A DNA stretch of 64,000 nt from the NCBI GenBank assembly GCA_951213105.1, contig OX578142.1, positions 6,092,649 to 6,156,648 of the forward strand. The letters are read 5' to 3'. This stretch comes from Amaurobius ferox. Taxonomy: Eukaryota > Arthropoda > Arachnida > Araneae > Amaurobiidae. Below, in pieces: positions 1-10,605 of this stretch. Below the pieces are notes generated by a model. The model was not told the origin of the DNA. It worked only from the letters and a program-made list of their open reading frames with translations, and did no database searches. Position 1 is the first letter of the stretch, and every line of letters begins with the position of its first letter. Made by a program: the position numbers and the translations under genes.

Positions 1-255
1 CCTGACTGGGTACCGTATTATCAATACAAAATTAGATTGGCACATTTTACATACAGATAGTGGCTTCAGTCGCCACAGTCATCAGTGTCTTGGACTTACT
101 GATAGTGCATGAAAATCAGAGGAATGACATGTTTCACATACAGTGATTGCTTGCTGCAATAGTGTTCACATACAAAGTGTTTCGTTGTGCTTTTACACGA
201 GGTGTGTTAATTGAAAAGAAATTTACAAACTGTGCTTGTGATAAACTGTGATAAA
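1..255 (+). other. Leader upstream of gag-pol
   Basis: Non-coding sequence before the Gag-Pol start. It contains a small perfect inverted repeat, GTGGC/GCCAC, at 60-64 and 72-76. By position it should be the untranslated leader of the retrotransposon. I could not find this sequence again downstream, so the 5' LTR probably lies outside the window and no primer binding site can be assigned with confidence. Confidence 0.5.
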
Positions 256-3200
256 ATGCCTCGAAATAGTAAGAATTCTCGTGCAAGTAGGAGTGGAGAC
301 TCCTCTGCACAACCGAGTGGAAACAATCGTGTGCCTTCGGTGTCTCCACCACGACTTTCTCCAAATTCTGGCAGATCAGCTTCCGCTGTCAGAGACTCAA
401 ATAAAGTTAAAGTGGGAATTGGATCGCAGTTCCTTGGATCCATTCCAGGTTTTGCTGGCAATGCAAATGAATCTTTTCACGAATTTTTGGAGAAATTCCT
501 TCTGGTTGCTGAACACGCGGAGTGGTCTAATCGTGACAAAATTTTCGTCCTGAAGTTGAAGTTGTCTGGTCATGCTGAAAGACTGATAAAATCAATTCCA
601 AAATTGAACCAAAGCACGAATTTCACTGAACTGGTAAATACACTCAAGGACAATTTCACAAAGAAAGAAAATATTGCCAAGAATGTTGCTGCCCTTGTTA
701 ATTGTAAACAACTGGTTATCGAGGATGTACGTGATTATGCGAACCGCATAGAAGCTGAATCCTATGTGGCTTTTCCACAAGATGCTGTGTCTGACAATGA
801 AGATTCCCTGAGAGCTGCAATTTTGCTCAACTCCTTTAAGAAAGGATTGAAGATATCGATTCGAAAAGCTGTTTTATCTGCAAACCCACAGTCATTTGAA
901 GCTGCTAAAGAGATAGCAATATTGGAAGAAGAAGTGCAAAATGAAGTGCTGGAAGAAATGACAGAAGACGTAAATACTGTGAGAACTGAAAATGACCCTA
1001 AACATGAAATTGAAGAGCTGAAGAAAGAATTAAATTTAAAGAAGAAAGAATTTGACAAACTAAGAAGAAAATTTAGTGAGAACTCTGAAAAAAGAAAGAA
1101 AAGACTGAATGAAATAAAAGAAGATCTGGAAAAGAGCAATTCCAGTTTCGAAGAATCCTTCTTGGATACGCCCTCTACAAGCAGATACAATGAAAATGAA
1201 CTGGAAGAAGAAGATTGGGAAGATATTCCAGTAAAGAAGAAACATAAACCATCAACATCCTTCAAAACTTCTACACCATCTAAAAGAACTGACAATAGAA
1301 ACCATTTCAGTCAAAGAAGAACTCCGGTTGCCTCACAGGAAGAAGAGTGGTATGTTAAAAGTCCATATCAAAATTATTCTCCAAGAAAGAACTTTCAAAC
1401 ATTTAGAAGACCTTTTCGTAACAGTTTAAATAGAAATTCAAATTTCCAGAGAAGAAATTTTTCAAATTTTAGAAATTCTTTTGACAATTACAAATCTCAA
1501 AATTACAATAATTTTGGATATAGAAGAAATAACAGATATTTTAATAATAGATTTGGTAATAGAAGACAATTTAGAAGACAGAATTTTAGAGGACAAAATT
1601 TTCAATCTCCAAATTTTAATAGATCAAATTCTGAGTTTAGTTACATGACAGAAATTGAAACTCCTTGCCAAACAAACTTTCATATTATTCAAGTTTTTGT
1701 TGAAGATGTTAAATTAAATGCATTAATAGACACTGGAAGTTCTATAAACATTATCTATAGTGATGCTTTACACAAAATTAATCCTCGAAAAGTGCAAATA
1801 AAACATGCATCCACTGTTCTGAAAGGAATCGGTGATCAGAACATTTTGGTTGAGAGAAAAGCTTCCTTTTCCATAATCATTGGAAATGAAAGAGATATGA
1901 TTGAGTGCTGCATTTTAAATACACCTGCCCCAGGAAAATATAACATGATTTTAGGAAATACTTTTCTACACGAGAAAGAAGTGACAATTACTTATAGACA
2001 TAAACGTGTGAATTTCTTGTACTGTAGTATACCCTTTACCGAATTTACCGAATCACAAAGTTTTACTGTGATTTCTGATGATGTACAACTTAAAACAGTC
2101 CAGAGCTATGCAATAAGTCATGATTTTGATAGAAGAAATTACAATTTTACAAATGATGTGGATTACAGATCCAAAGACACAAATTTTTCAAGAAATTTTA
2201 GAGGATATCAAAATAAGTGTGATAATGGATATTTATTTGAACAAAACAACTACCACAATGAATTCAGAGATGTCGACTTTAGAGATTTTGATGCAAATGT
2301 GAATGAAAGATCAAATTATGAATGTGAAAATGATTTACATGAAATGCAGATGAATGATTATGTACATACAAACAGATATTTGACAGAAAACAATACCAGT
2401 GATAATGAAATTTTTGAAACAAGTTGTGATAAACATGATGAAGGAAGTTCAAAACAAAACAATACTTTGGCTATTGCCAAAGCATTTAAGAAATGTGTTT
2501 TGAAACCATACACAGAGTCATTTGTTAAATTAAAAAGAAATTATAAATTACAGAAAGACACGACAATTTTACTTGAACCTATCAATAATAAAGAATTTTC
2601 TGCAAATAAAATTTTCGTTGCAAGAAGTATTCATAAAATTCCTGAAAATGACTTTTTGTACGCACGTGTTGCGAATCCTTCAGAGAAATGTGTTTATATA
2701 AATAAAGGTATGAAATTAGGAACTTTCGAAAACATCTATGAAGCTGATATTGACATAAATAATAGAATTGACATTGAGAACTGTATTGAAGATAATGATA
2801 CATTTGATGCATGGGGAGGAGATTTTGACTTGAAACATATGAACTATGCCCAGAAAATTTTACTTTTAAAATTACTAAATAAATATAAACATGTTTTTGC
2901 TAAGAATATGAAAGAATTATCTGGATGTGATACAATTCTGCATGAAATTAATTTGGAGTCTAACATACCTGTTAGACAGAAACCATATCGAATTCCACAT
3001 AATTTACAGAAAGAACTTTCACGTCAAGTGAATGAACTCTTGGATGCCAAAATCATCCAACCGAGCACATCACCTTATAATACTCCAGTGCTTTTTGTTA
3101 AGAAACCTGATGGAAGTTACCGTTTAGTAGCGGATTTCCGAAAGCTCAATAAAATTACGATTCTAGAAAATTACCCTATTCCAAATATATCGGAATTAAT

Positions 3201-6195
3201 TGACAACCTTGCTGGAGCCTTGTATTTTTCGACCCTTGATTTAACCAGTGGATTTTATCAATTGTGTTTACATCCTGATGATTATCAGAAGACTTCTTTT
3301 TCAACGCCTGACGGACACTTTGAATGGACTAGAACTCCATTTGGTCTTAAGAATGCGCCCGCATCCTTTCAGAGATTGATGTCTCTGGTGCTGGCTGGCA
3401 TATCTGGAATTTACATTGACGACATCATTGTTGCATCAAGAACATTTGAAGAACATTTGAAAAAACTAGAAGAAATTTTTGTAAGATTAAGTAAACATGG
3501 CTTGAAGCTTAAGCCATCTAAATGCCATTTTTTCAGAAAAACAATTAAGTATCTTGGATTTTTAGTATCAAATGGAAAAGTACAACCTGATACTCACAAC
3601 TTGGAAGTTGTAGAAAAATTTAAAATTCCTAAATCAATTAAGAATGTGAGACAATTTCTTGGACTCACTGGATTCTATAGAAAATTCATAAAAGACTATG
3701 CTGAACTGTCCCTTCCATTGACTGATTTACTGAAGACCAAGAATAATGAAAGTAAAAAGAAATTTATTTGGACTAATGAAGCTCAAAAATCTTTTGAAAT
3801 TTTGAAAGGAAAACTTTTGTCAAAACCAATCTTGACTCTTCCAGATTTTAGAAAACCATTTATTTTACACACAGATGCTTCAAATCACTCATTAGGTTGC
3901 TATTTGTCCCAAGAAGATGAAAACAAAATCTTACATCCAATATCTTATGCTAGTCGTAAATTGAATGAAGCTGAATGTAAATACAGTGTTGTCGAAAGAG
4001 AAGCATTAGCCGTTGTATGGGCTACTAACTATTATAAACACTATTTAATTGGAAAACCTTTCACAATTTTTTGTGATCAGATCTCTCTTTCATTTGTATT
4101 TAAGTTAAAAGATCCTACATCTAGATTGGCTAGATGGATTGCATCTCTATCACAATTTGATTACCAAATAGTACATAAACCAGGAAAAGCGAATTTGGTG
4201 GCTGACTATCTTTCGAGAAATGTAGATGAATGTACTAATTCTGTTCAGAACATTCCTAGAAAATTTGTATCACAATATAAAGTGATAAATAACAATGTAA
4301 ACAATGCAAATCAAAATTTTCCAAGTGTAAATCAAAATTCTCAAAGTTCTAGAAATGTAAACAATACTAATACTAGCAATAGAAGAGAATCAGAAGTCAA
4401 TTTAAATTCAGCCAATACAAGTGAAACAAATGAAATTTGTGCTGTTGATAATAATGAAAGTGAAATTCCAAATGAAAATAACATACAAAGTGGTCAATTG
4501 GAACAAACATTTACTTGTCCTACTTTGCTCATTAGAATTAAGAATGCTCAAAAATCTGACCCAAGATGTAATAAAATTATAGATCTTTTAGATAAGAACA
4601 TAAAACCTTACCCACAAACTTTAGTATTTTTTAGAAAAGATGATATCTTATGGTGTACACACAGACACCCTAAACGTAGACACCAAGAACAAGAAAGAGT
4701 TGTTGTTCCGCAGGAACTTGTGTCTGAAATTTTATGGTTACATCATGATTGTCCTACTTACGCACATTGTGGATTTAGAAGAACTTTAGCTTCTGTGAGT
4801 AGAAAATACTTTTGGCAGGGAATGTACTCCCAGACCCAAAATTACGTCGCCTCTTGTGAAATTTGTGTGGTAAATCGTGGTTTTAGAAATAATAAAGCAC
4901 CAATTCAAAAATTTTCTAAATCTACATATCCATTTGAGCGAATCGCTATGGATTGTGTTGGACCATTACCTATATCAAGATCTGGAAATAAATTTATTCT
5001 GGTGATAACAGATTATTTTACCAGATGGCCTGAAGCATATCCCTTGGCTTCAATTAAAACTGAAGACATTTTAAATTGCTTAGAGCACTATATGGCTCAG
5101 CATGGCATACCTAAATACATTGTCTCAGATCAGGGGGCGAATTTTGTTTCTAGAACAGCAAGATGCTTTTATAAGAAATTGGGAATAATAAAGAATACTA
5201 CTACTGCCTATATGCCTTCAGTAGATGGATGTGTTGAAAGATTAAATGGTACTTTGGTCAGATCCTTGAAAAATATTGCATATAACGATAAAGATAATTG
5301 GGATAATTTAATTCATTTTGCTTTATTGGCTCATAGAAATGCCATACATGCTTCTACGGGTGAATCACCTGCTTATTTACTCTACGGAAGAGATTTAACA
5401 GTTCCAAATACCTTGATAGCTGGATTTAAACCTCCGACATATGAATCAACATATGATTATGGAGAAGACTTGAGATACAGACTTAAAAGAACATATGATG
5501 TAGTAAAAAGTAACTTGGAAAAAGCTGAAAATTCACAAATTTTACAACAACATAAGAAAGCGAAGATACCCAATATCAAAGTAAATGACTTAGTGTACTT
5601 ATACACTCCCTTTTTGCCTCATGGTCAGTCAAGAAAACTGAGTTCATTTAATAGAGGTCCTTTTAAAGTGATAAAACAAACATCTGCAGTAAATTTCTTA
5701 ATCAGACATGTGATGAATCCCAAAAATGAACAACTGGTTCATGTGAACAGACTGACTCTTTTACCTCCAAGAAGAGAGGAATTGAAAAAATTTTCAAGAC
5801 AAACTACTGAAAGTCAAAAACTGAACTCTAAGCCTAATAAACTTACTCCTGTGATCACCGCTGAGAAAGACTCTGTGAAACTCAAATCTTGTTTATCAAA
5901 ATCTACAGAAAAATCTCAAAACAAAAAGACTGTGAAAAGAGTAAGATTTAATTTGCCTAAGAAAGTCAATGACAATGCTGTTCATACTAGATCAAACTTT
6001 CATGCTAATAAAAATAAATACTGCACATTAAGAAATAATTCAAATAACTTTGATAATAGAGGAAATGGAAGAATCATTTACAACAATAACTACAGAAATA
6101 ATTATACACCACACCAAAATCATAATTATGTAAGAGATAGAAATACACGTACACCTTATAATCTTAGATCTTATCAAAGATTTTCACAATATTAA
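256..6195 (+). CDS. Ty3/gypsy-type Gag-Pol polyprotein, intact
   Basis: One uninterrupted 1,979-residue frame with the order Gag, protease, reverse transcriptase, RNase H, integrase, typical of Ty3/gypsy (Metaviridae). Start: ATG at 256; the frame stays open to a TTG at 211, which is unlikely to initiate in a eukaryote. Gag-like domain at about 60-235, a charged predicted coiled coil at about 250-297, then an Arg/Asn/Phe-rich stretch at about 345-465 with no CCHC zinc knuckle. Protease motif DTGS at D492. RT has YIDD at 1053-1056. RNase H acidic residues are D1207, E1247 and D1274. Integrase has an HHCC finger (H1497, H1504, C1534, C1537), a D1566/D1625/E1661 core with DD35E spacing, and a GPF motif at 1801. 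The tail is basic and Asn-rich. Gag and Pol are fused in one frame, and all catalytic residues I looked for are present, so the copy may be young. No env frame follows. Confidence 0.95.
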   Translation: MPRNSKNSRASRSGDSSAQPSGNNRVPSVSPPRLSPNSGRSASAVRDSNKVKVGIGSQFLGSIPGFAGNANESFHEFLEKFLLVAEHAEWSNRDKIFVLKLKLSGHAERLIKSIPKLNQSTNFTELVNTLKDNFTKKENIAKNVAALVNCKQLVIEDVRDYANRIEAESYVAFPQDAVSDNEDSLRAAILLNSFKKGLKISIRKAVLSANPQSFEAAKEIAILEEEVQNEVLEEMTEDVNTVRTENDPKHEIEELKKELNLKKKEFDKLRRKFSENSEKRKKRLNEIKEDLEKSNSSFEESFLDTPSTSRYNENELEEEDWEDIPVKKKHKPSTSFKTSTPSKRTDNRNHFSQRRTPVASQEEEWYVKSPYQNYSPRKNFQTFRRPFRNSLNRNSNFQRRNFSNFRNSFDNYKSQNYNNFGYRRNNRYFNNRFGNRRQFRRQNFRGQNFQSPNFNRSNSEFSYMTEIETPCQTNFHIIQVFVEDVKLNALIDTGSSINIIYSDALHKINPRKVQIKHASTVLKGIGDQNILVERKASFSIIIGNERDMIECCILNTPAPGKYNMILGNTFLHEKEVTITYRHKRVNFLYCSIPFTEFTESQSFTVISDDVQLKTVQSYAISHDFDRRNYNFTNDVDYRSKDTNFSRNFRGYQNKCDNGYLFEQNNYHNEFRDVDFRDFDANVNERSNYECENDLHEMQMNDYVHTNRYLTENNTSDNEIFETSCDKHDEGSSKQNNTLAIAKAFKKCVLKPYTESFVKLKRNYKLQKDTTILLEPINNKEFSANKIFVARSIHKIPENDFLYARVANPSEKCVYINKGMKLGTFENIYEADIDINNRIDIENCIEDNDTFDAWGGDFDLKHMNYAQKILLLKLLNKYKHVFAKNMKELSGCDTILHEINLESNIPVRQKPYRIPHNLQKELSRQVNELLDAKIIQPSTSPYNTPVLFVKKPDGSYRLVADFRKLNKITILENYPIPNISELIDNLAGALYFSTLDLTSGFYQLCLHPDDYQKTSFSTPDGHFEWTRTPFGLKNAPASFQRLMSLVLAGISGIYIDDIIVASRTFEEHLKKLEEIFVRLSKHGLKLKPSKCHFFRKTIKYLGFLVSNGKVQPDTHNLEVVEKFKIPKSIKNVRQFLGLTGFYRKFIKDYAELSLPLTDLLKTKNNESKKKFIWTNEAQKSFEILKGKLLSKPILTLPDFRKPFILHTDASNHSLGCYLSQEDENKILHPISYASRKLNEAECKYSVVEREALAVVWATNYYKHYLIGKPFTIFCDQISLSFVFKLKDPTSRLARWIASLSQFDYQIVHKPGKANLVADYLSRNVDECTNSVQNIPRKFVSQYKVINNNVNNANQNFPSVNQNSQSSRNVNNTNTSNRRESEVNLNSANTSETNEICAVDNNESEIPNENNIQSGQLEQTFTCPTLLIRIKNAQKSDPRCNKIIDLLDKNIKPYPQTLVFFRKDDILWCTHRHPKRRHQEQERVVVPQELVSEILWLHHDCPTYAHCGFRRTLASVSRKYFWQGMYSQTQNYVASCEICVVNRGFRNNKAPIQKFSKSTYPFERIAMDCVGPLPISRSGNKFILVITDYFTRWPEAYPLASIKTEDILNCLEHYMAQHGIPKYIVSDQGANFVSRTARCFYKKLGIIKNTTTAYMPSVDGCVERLNGTLVRSLKNIAYNDKDNWDNLIHFALLAHRNAIHASTGESPAYLLYGRDLTVPNTLIAGFKPPTYESTYDYGEDLRYRLKRTYDVVKSNLEKAENSQILQQHKKAKIPNIKVNDLVYLYTPFLPHGQSRKLSSFNRGPFKVIKQTSAVNFLIRHVMNPKNEQLVHVNRLTLLPPRREELKKFSRQTTESQKLNSKPNKLTPVITAEKDSVKLKSCLSKSTEKSQNKKTVKRVRFNLPKKVNDNAVHTRSNFHANKNKYCTLRNNSNNFDNRGNGRIIYNNNYRNNYTPHQNHNYVRDRNTRTPYNLRSYQRFSQY

Positions 6196-8414
6196 ATTTT
6201 GGTTGAGTTCACAATTTTTCAGAAATTAAATTTTGCAAGAAAAATCTTATATTAAATTAAAGTTTATACTTGTTTAAGTTTTTGTATTTCAATATTGTCT
6301 TTTAAAATAGAATTTATGGAAAAAATTGTTGTGATTTTAAAATTTATTGGAAATCTTGCATTTAAGTAAAAGTAAATAGAAAAATTAATTGATTCTGTGA
6401 ACCATAATTTATGAATGTTTATATTGTAATTTAAATAATAAGTAATTTTGTTAATTGACTCTCCTTGGACTTTAAAATTTTTCGAGAGTCCTGTTTTGAT
6501 TGACTTTGATTATTTTGTTGTGTTTTATTGTGAAAAAAATCTTGATTATTTATTTAAGTTCATGAAATAATTGAAATGGTGTTGGTAATTGAATTGTTCC
6601 CCTAACTAAAAGGAGGAAATTTTTGAATTTTGGAAAAAAGTAAATGATTTTGTTAAAGTTAAATTGAAATTAATATAAAGTTAATATAAAGTAATTGAGG
6701 TGATTTAAGTAATTTGAATTTGAAAAATGGAAAGTTTTAAATTGAGAATTTTTGAAATTTAATGAAATTTTTTTGAAGATCAAAAGTAAATGATCTCTTT
6801 TGAAAAATGTTTTTGAAACTTTGTTGCTGAGAGAGGTGAAAATTTTTGGCGGATGTGTTGTTGAAATTTGTTTTCTTGAAATTCCATTTCACATTGTTGA
6901 TTTTTTTTGACCAGCAGTTTTCAAACATCTACACAAATTTCAGTGAGTCATCATTTTATTATGCTGCAAACCTTTTTTTCCTGGAAGCTGGCTGGTGGAC
7001 ACAAACATGAACAAATTTACATGGATCACAGATGAAGAAGCAGCTTGACAATTTAAAAGTCCCGGTGTATGCTGCATGACTGGAGTCCTGGACGACAACT
7101 TGTTCCGAGCTCACCTAGGACAGTTGTGATGGCTAGGTGGGAAACTGGTGAAGCTTGAGGATGATGATGATGAAGGAGATGATGATGATGATGACAATGA
7201 TGGGGTCAGCGCAGGCTGTCCAAAATTTTTGTTTTCCGTGGCTTCTGAGGCGTGTCCTGGCGTCCTGTTTTGTGGCCTCTGCATCCTGCACGCGAGTATT
7301 TTTTTTCATTTTCACACCTCCCTGTTTTATTCTTGGCAACTCGTTAGTCCCCGCCGAGTTTGCTCTTTGGATGTGTTCCTGCTTTTACATAACTGACGTG
7401 AATTTCAAGAGAATTTTCCTCTTTCTCTCTCTCAGTAGACAAATGTGTTTGAATGTAAATTTTTGTTTTGTGACACATGAAGTGATCACTTGTTTGAAAT
7501 AATTTCAGTGAGTTGTTGAAAGTAAAGTAAATTGAAATTTAAGATAAATTGAATAATGTAAATATAAATGAATAATTTAAAGTAATATGAAAGTTGAGTC
7601 AGAATAAGAAAATTCTGAATTGTTTTAATATCAAAAATAAGTGAAATTTAAGTAAATGTTGAATGAAAAGTTGAAATATTGATAAATTGAAAAGTAAATG
7701 TAATTTAAAGTCAATGTGTTGAAAATGATAGTGAATTAAAGTGAAAGTTAAAATTGAAATGAAAGTTTTGAAATGAAAAAGTTTGAAATTGAAAAATTGA
7801 AATATCGAAAGTGACTTTGATCTCAAAAAGTGAGACAATTTTTAAATGAGTGAAGAATCTCATTACCTGAACGTGACAAATTTAATTTAAAAATTAATTT
7901 TCAAAATATTTAATCTTTTGATGAAAATTAAGAATTGTTTTGTGTCACTTGTGTGTTTTGAAAGTGACAAATGTTTGAGTTTTTGAATTTTTTTAATTGT
8001 TTATATTGTATAAGTATTGTATTCATATCATATCATGTTTTAGCTTCGCATCACCTGGTTGATCTCAATGTTGTTGATTGAGACATTTTGTTGTCAGGCA
8101 AAGTGCCTTGACAAATTTTTCTGTATTTAAGTGTAAATTTTTGTAAAGGTTCCTTTAAGATGTGGTGACATCTTGTCATCCTTTTGGTTTTCTTTTGGTC
8201 TGTACCTGTGGTGATGAATGGTAGGGCCCGTCATTCAGATCTACAGTGTTGTTGTTTTGAGAATCGTGGCGTACGCACCTTTCTCGCCCAAAATTTTGTT
8301 TTAAATTATGTTACACTTACAGGTTCCTAAAACTCTTTGTAAATTTTTGTGTTTTTGTGTTTTTGAGTGAGAGAAAAATTTTCCTCACTGTTTTTCGGAA
8401 AATTTTTGCCTCCC
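6196..8414 (+). other. Non-coding 3' region of the gypsy-like element
   Basis: About 2.2 kb between the pol stop and the polypurine tract, with no frame resembling a protein. Much of it is low-complexity AT- and purine-rich sequence (e.g. 7500-7850). It occupies the place where env would lie in errantivirus-like elements, but I see no signal peptide, membrane segment or other env hallmark. A weaker purine run at 6608-6619 is an alternative polypurine tract and would make the LTR much longer. Confidence 0.5.
7160..7202. repeat. (GAT)n microsatellite
   Basis: Imperfect GAT/ATG trinucleotide run with small interruptions, inside the non-coding 3' region of the retroelement. Confidence 0.85.
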
Positions 8415-8427
8415 AGGAGGGGAGAGC
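8415..8427 (+). promoter_or_regulatory. Candidate polypurine tract (plus-strand primer)
   Basis: AGGAGGGGAGAGC, almost all purine, lies directly before a TGT that starts a plausible LTR. Polypurine tracts abut the 3' LTR in LTR retrotransposons and prime plus-strand DNA synthesis. The composition and its position against TG...palindrome support the call. The 5' LTR is not available to confirm the boundary. Confidence 0.6.
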
Positions 8428-9694
8428 TGTCATGTCGCATTTCTGCGCCATGAGCCTTTTCGTATTTTCTGTGAGAGAAATATCTTTTTCCCTCCGTGCC
8501 TGTGCTGTGTTTTTTGCTAAGACTTGTTTGTATTGAATTTGCACTGAAAAGCGAGTTTGGTCGAGAATTCGTTGAAAATGTCTAGGCTTTTCGTCTGGCT
8601 GAAATGCGTGACGTGTGATCGCCTGTTACTAGGAGAGCGCGCCTGTCCAATCAGGAAGAGGCGCAAGGAGAAATGTTCGGCGGTTGCCTCGTGAGATGGA
8701 GCAGATTCGAACTGGAGATTCCGACTGAAAGGTCGCATCGAAATTTTTGTCTTATTAAAAGACAAAGGGTTTTGGCCAAAATGGCTAAGCTGGCGGAGTT
8801 GGGCATTTGTTTCTAAGGGAAACCGCCCTGCCCTTCTGGAGCTGAATGGAGAAGAACCTGGAAGTTTCGGCAATTTATTTTCATCTTTCTAAAATTATTT
8901 TTCTTTATTCCAGGAGTCCTGTTTTCGGTGGCTGGTGATGAGTATCGTTCGCGAAGGTTCGGCTACTTGCCATATTTGAATGATGTCCTGTTATCTAAAT
9001 TTTGGACTGTTTCTCGGAAATCCACTTTTGGGAACTCTCTGATTCTACCTCAGACCGTGTTATCCTGAATAGGACATTCTTCGTATTGTAAAATTGCTCT
9101 ACCGCTCAGGTAAAATTTCTTTTTCGGAACAAGAAGTTCCGTTGCATCACAGGCACAATGAATACGATTTAATTGATTATAATTGGCTCAGATTTGAAAT
9201 AACTTTGTTTGATTTGAATTTCATGATTAAAAAGAAATCATATATTTGTTGAATAAATTTAAAGATTGTTTGCTATATATATTTGTGAACAGAGCATTTA
9301 TAAGAGTATTATATTTGATAAGAGAAGCTCTGAATAATTTGATTGATAACTTGAAGGTTTAATGCATATATTTACTTTTGAAATCTTAAAATAAAAATAT
9401 TATTTAATTGTTAAATGAGCCTGTCTCTTTGTGTATCCCTTCATGTTTTACTCACTGTACATCATTTAGGATTTAATTCTCCTAAACTGGGAACCTCTTT
9501 TAAAACTGAACCTGGAGTAAATTTTGGAAATTTTGTTGTGGAAAAAAATGTTAATTACAGTTCCTTTTGGGTTACTTTTTTTACGATCACTGGCCTGTGT
9601 GTAGTGGAATCAGTACATGCATTTTGGTACTGAAACCGCTACCACAGTGTCAATAAATGTTTTGATTTTTTAAATTTATTTCTGGATGTCCTCA
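8428..9694 (+). repeat. Candidate 3' LTR of the gypsy-like element (3' end uncertain)
   Basis: Starts TG immediately after the polypurine tract. Its first bases form an imperfect palindrome: TCATGTCGCA at 8430-8439 pairs with TGCGCCATGA at 8444-8453, with one mismatch. Further in are a TATA-like run (9274-9282) and AATAAA signals, the last at 9652-9657, consistent with U3-R-U5 order. The 3' boundary is a guess, placed at a CA near 9694. Only one LTR is in the window, so neither boundary can be proved by comparison. No coding frame is supported here. Confidence 0.45.
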
Positions 9695-9923
9695 TTTCTA
9701 ATTAAAGTCTAAATGTATTTTTTTGTCGATCACGGCCACCTTTCGCCTCGCGGACAGGACGTGTGGTATAATACCACGCAACAATAATGTTGCCTTCGAC
9801 CAGGATCTCAATAAAAATTAACGTTAAAGAAAATTAAGAAATGAACCAATTTTTTTTCCTTTCTATGAATAAGTGATATTATAATTTTGGTATTATTCTC
9901 GTTCTGTTTTGAAATGAGGACAT
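9686..9923. repeat. 13 bp perfect inverted repeat pair
   Basis: ATGTCCTCATTTC at 9686-9698 is repeated exactly in inverted orientation at 9911-9923. The pair brackets 212 bp. It could be a coincidence, the ends of a small non-autonomous element, or part of the LTR structure around it. It overlaps the LTR call that follows, and both cannot be element ends. Confidence 0.5.
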
Positions 9924-9988
9924 GTATATATATATATAAATGTTTATTTTTTGTTATGAGAATCCCATATTTTGGGGAACGATACACA
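9762..9988 (+). repeat. Candidate 5' LTR of a second retroelement
   Basis: A 227 bp segment starting TGTGGTATAATACCACG (palindromic start: GTGGTAT, one base, ATACCAC) and ending ACACA. It is followed directly by TAGGCGACAAG at 9989-9999, which resembles the GGCGAC-type primer binding region seen just before gag in many arthropod gypsy elements, and then by the ATG of a gag-like frame at 10000. The palindromic start is shared in style with the LTR at 8428. No second LTR copy is present for confirmation. Confidence 0.4.
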
Positions 9989-9999
9989 TAGGCGACAAG

Positions 10000-10605
10000 A
10001 TGATTAACGAAGGAAACAACCCAACGGCGAGTAGCAACATACCGGGAGTTACGTATATATTGGAAGAATTGAGCGGCGAAAAAGAAAGTGAATGTGAAAT
10101 TTTTTTCGATCAGTTTGGCACCCTTACCGCCCTTGGGAATTGGACAAACGCCCAAAAACTGGCATGCAATTTTGAAATCACGTTTACGAGGTAATGCCAA
10201 CAAATTTTTCGTTGAATCACAGCACCTCAGAAAGGAAACATCATATGAGGTTTTCAAAACTAAATTCTTGCACTATTTCACTAACAAGCCAAACATTACT
10301 ACTACACAAATTCTCTTCACCACAGCCAAACAGACACCGGGAGAAAGCATCAAAGAGCTAGCACACAGGATCACGACCTTAATTCTGAATTACGTAGGAA
10401 GCAAAACGTAAAATGAAGCGACAAAACAGAGTGTAGATAAATTAAGATTGAGTAAATTTTTTGAAGCCCTTAACGCAGAATATCAGAAGGACGTACTTAA
10501 AGGACGTAATTAAAGCAAATCCGGTATCATTTAGCCAAGCGGTGGAAATTGCTTCAAATCTCGAACAAGCTAACTTTGCCACAATTTCTTTAGCAGTAAA
10601 CAACT
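10000..10605 (+). pseudogene. Broken gag of a second gypsy-like retroelement
   Basis: A gag-like reading runs from the ATG at 10000 but changes frame near 10150-10165, meets an in-frame TAA at 10409-10411, and changes frame again near 10495-10515, where AGGACGTA-like sequence is locally duplicated. The recognisable pattern is that of retrotransposon capsids: an aromatic/acidic N-terminal part, a 'KSRLRG' region, a long helical middle, and a late segment ending in 'NLEQA'. It differs clearly from the Gag of the upstream element. The reading stops near 10600 where satellite A begins, so the rest of this element (pol, 3' LTR) is missing. With two shifts and a stop it cannot make a full Gag. Confidence 0.65.

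Noticed and set aside
1..60. 5' LTR end and primer binding site at the window start
   Set aside because: No matching sequence found downstream, so no LTR boundary can be demonstrated here.
211..255. Upstream extension of Gag-Pol from a TTG
   Set aside because: TTG initiation is improbable in a eukaryotic retroelement; the ATG at 256 starts a typical Gag N-terminus.
762..1295. Minus-strand frame opposite gag
   Set aside because: Ser/Phe/Leu-rich shadow of the purine-rich Gag coding strand.
7148..7502. Overlapping frames across the GAT repeat
   Set aside because: Acidic or Met-rich runs come from the microsatellite; the rest has no recognisable protein.
9415..9633. 72-codon frame in the candidate LTR
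   Set aside because: Isolated, no domain, and inside a region better explained as LTR.
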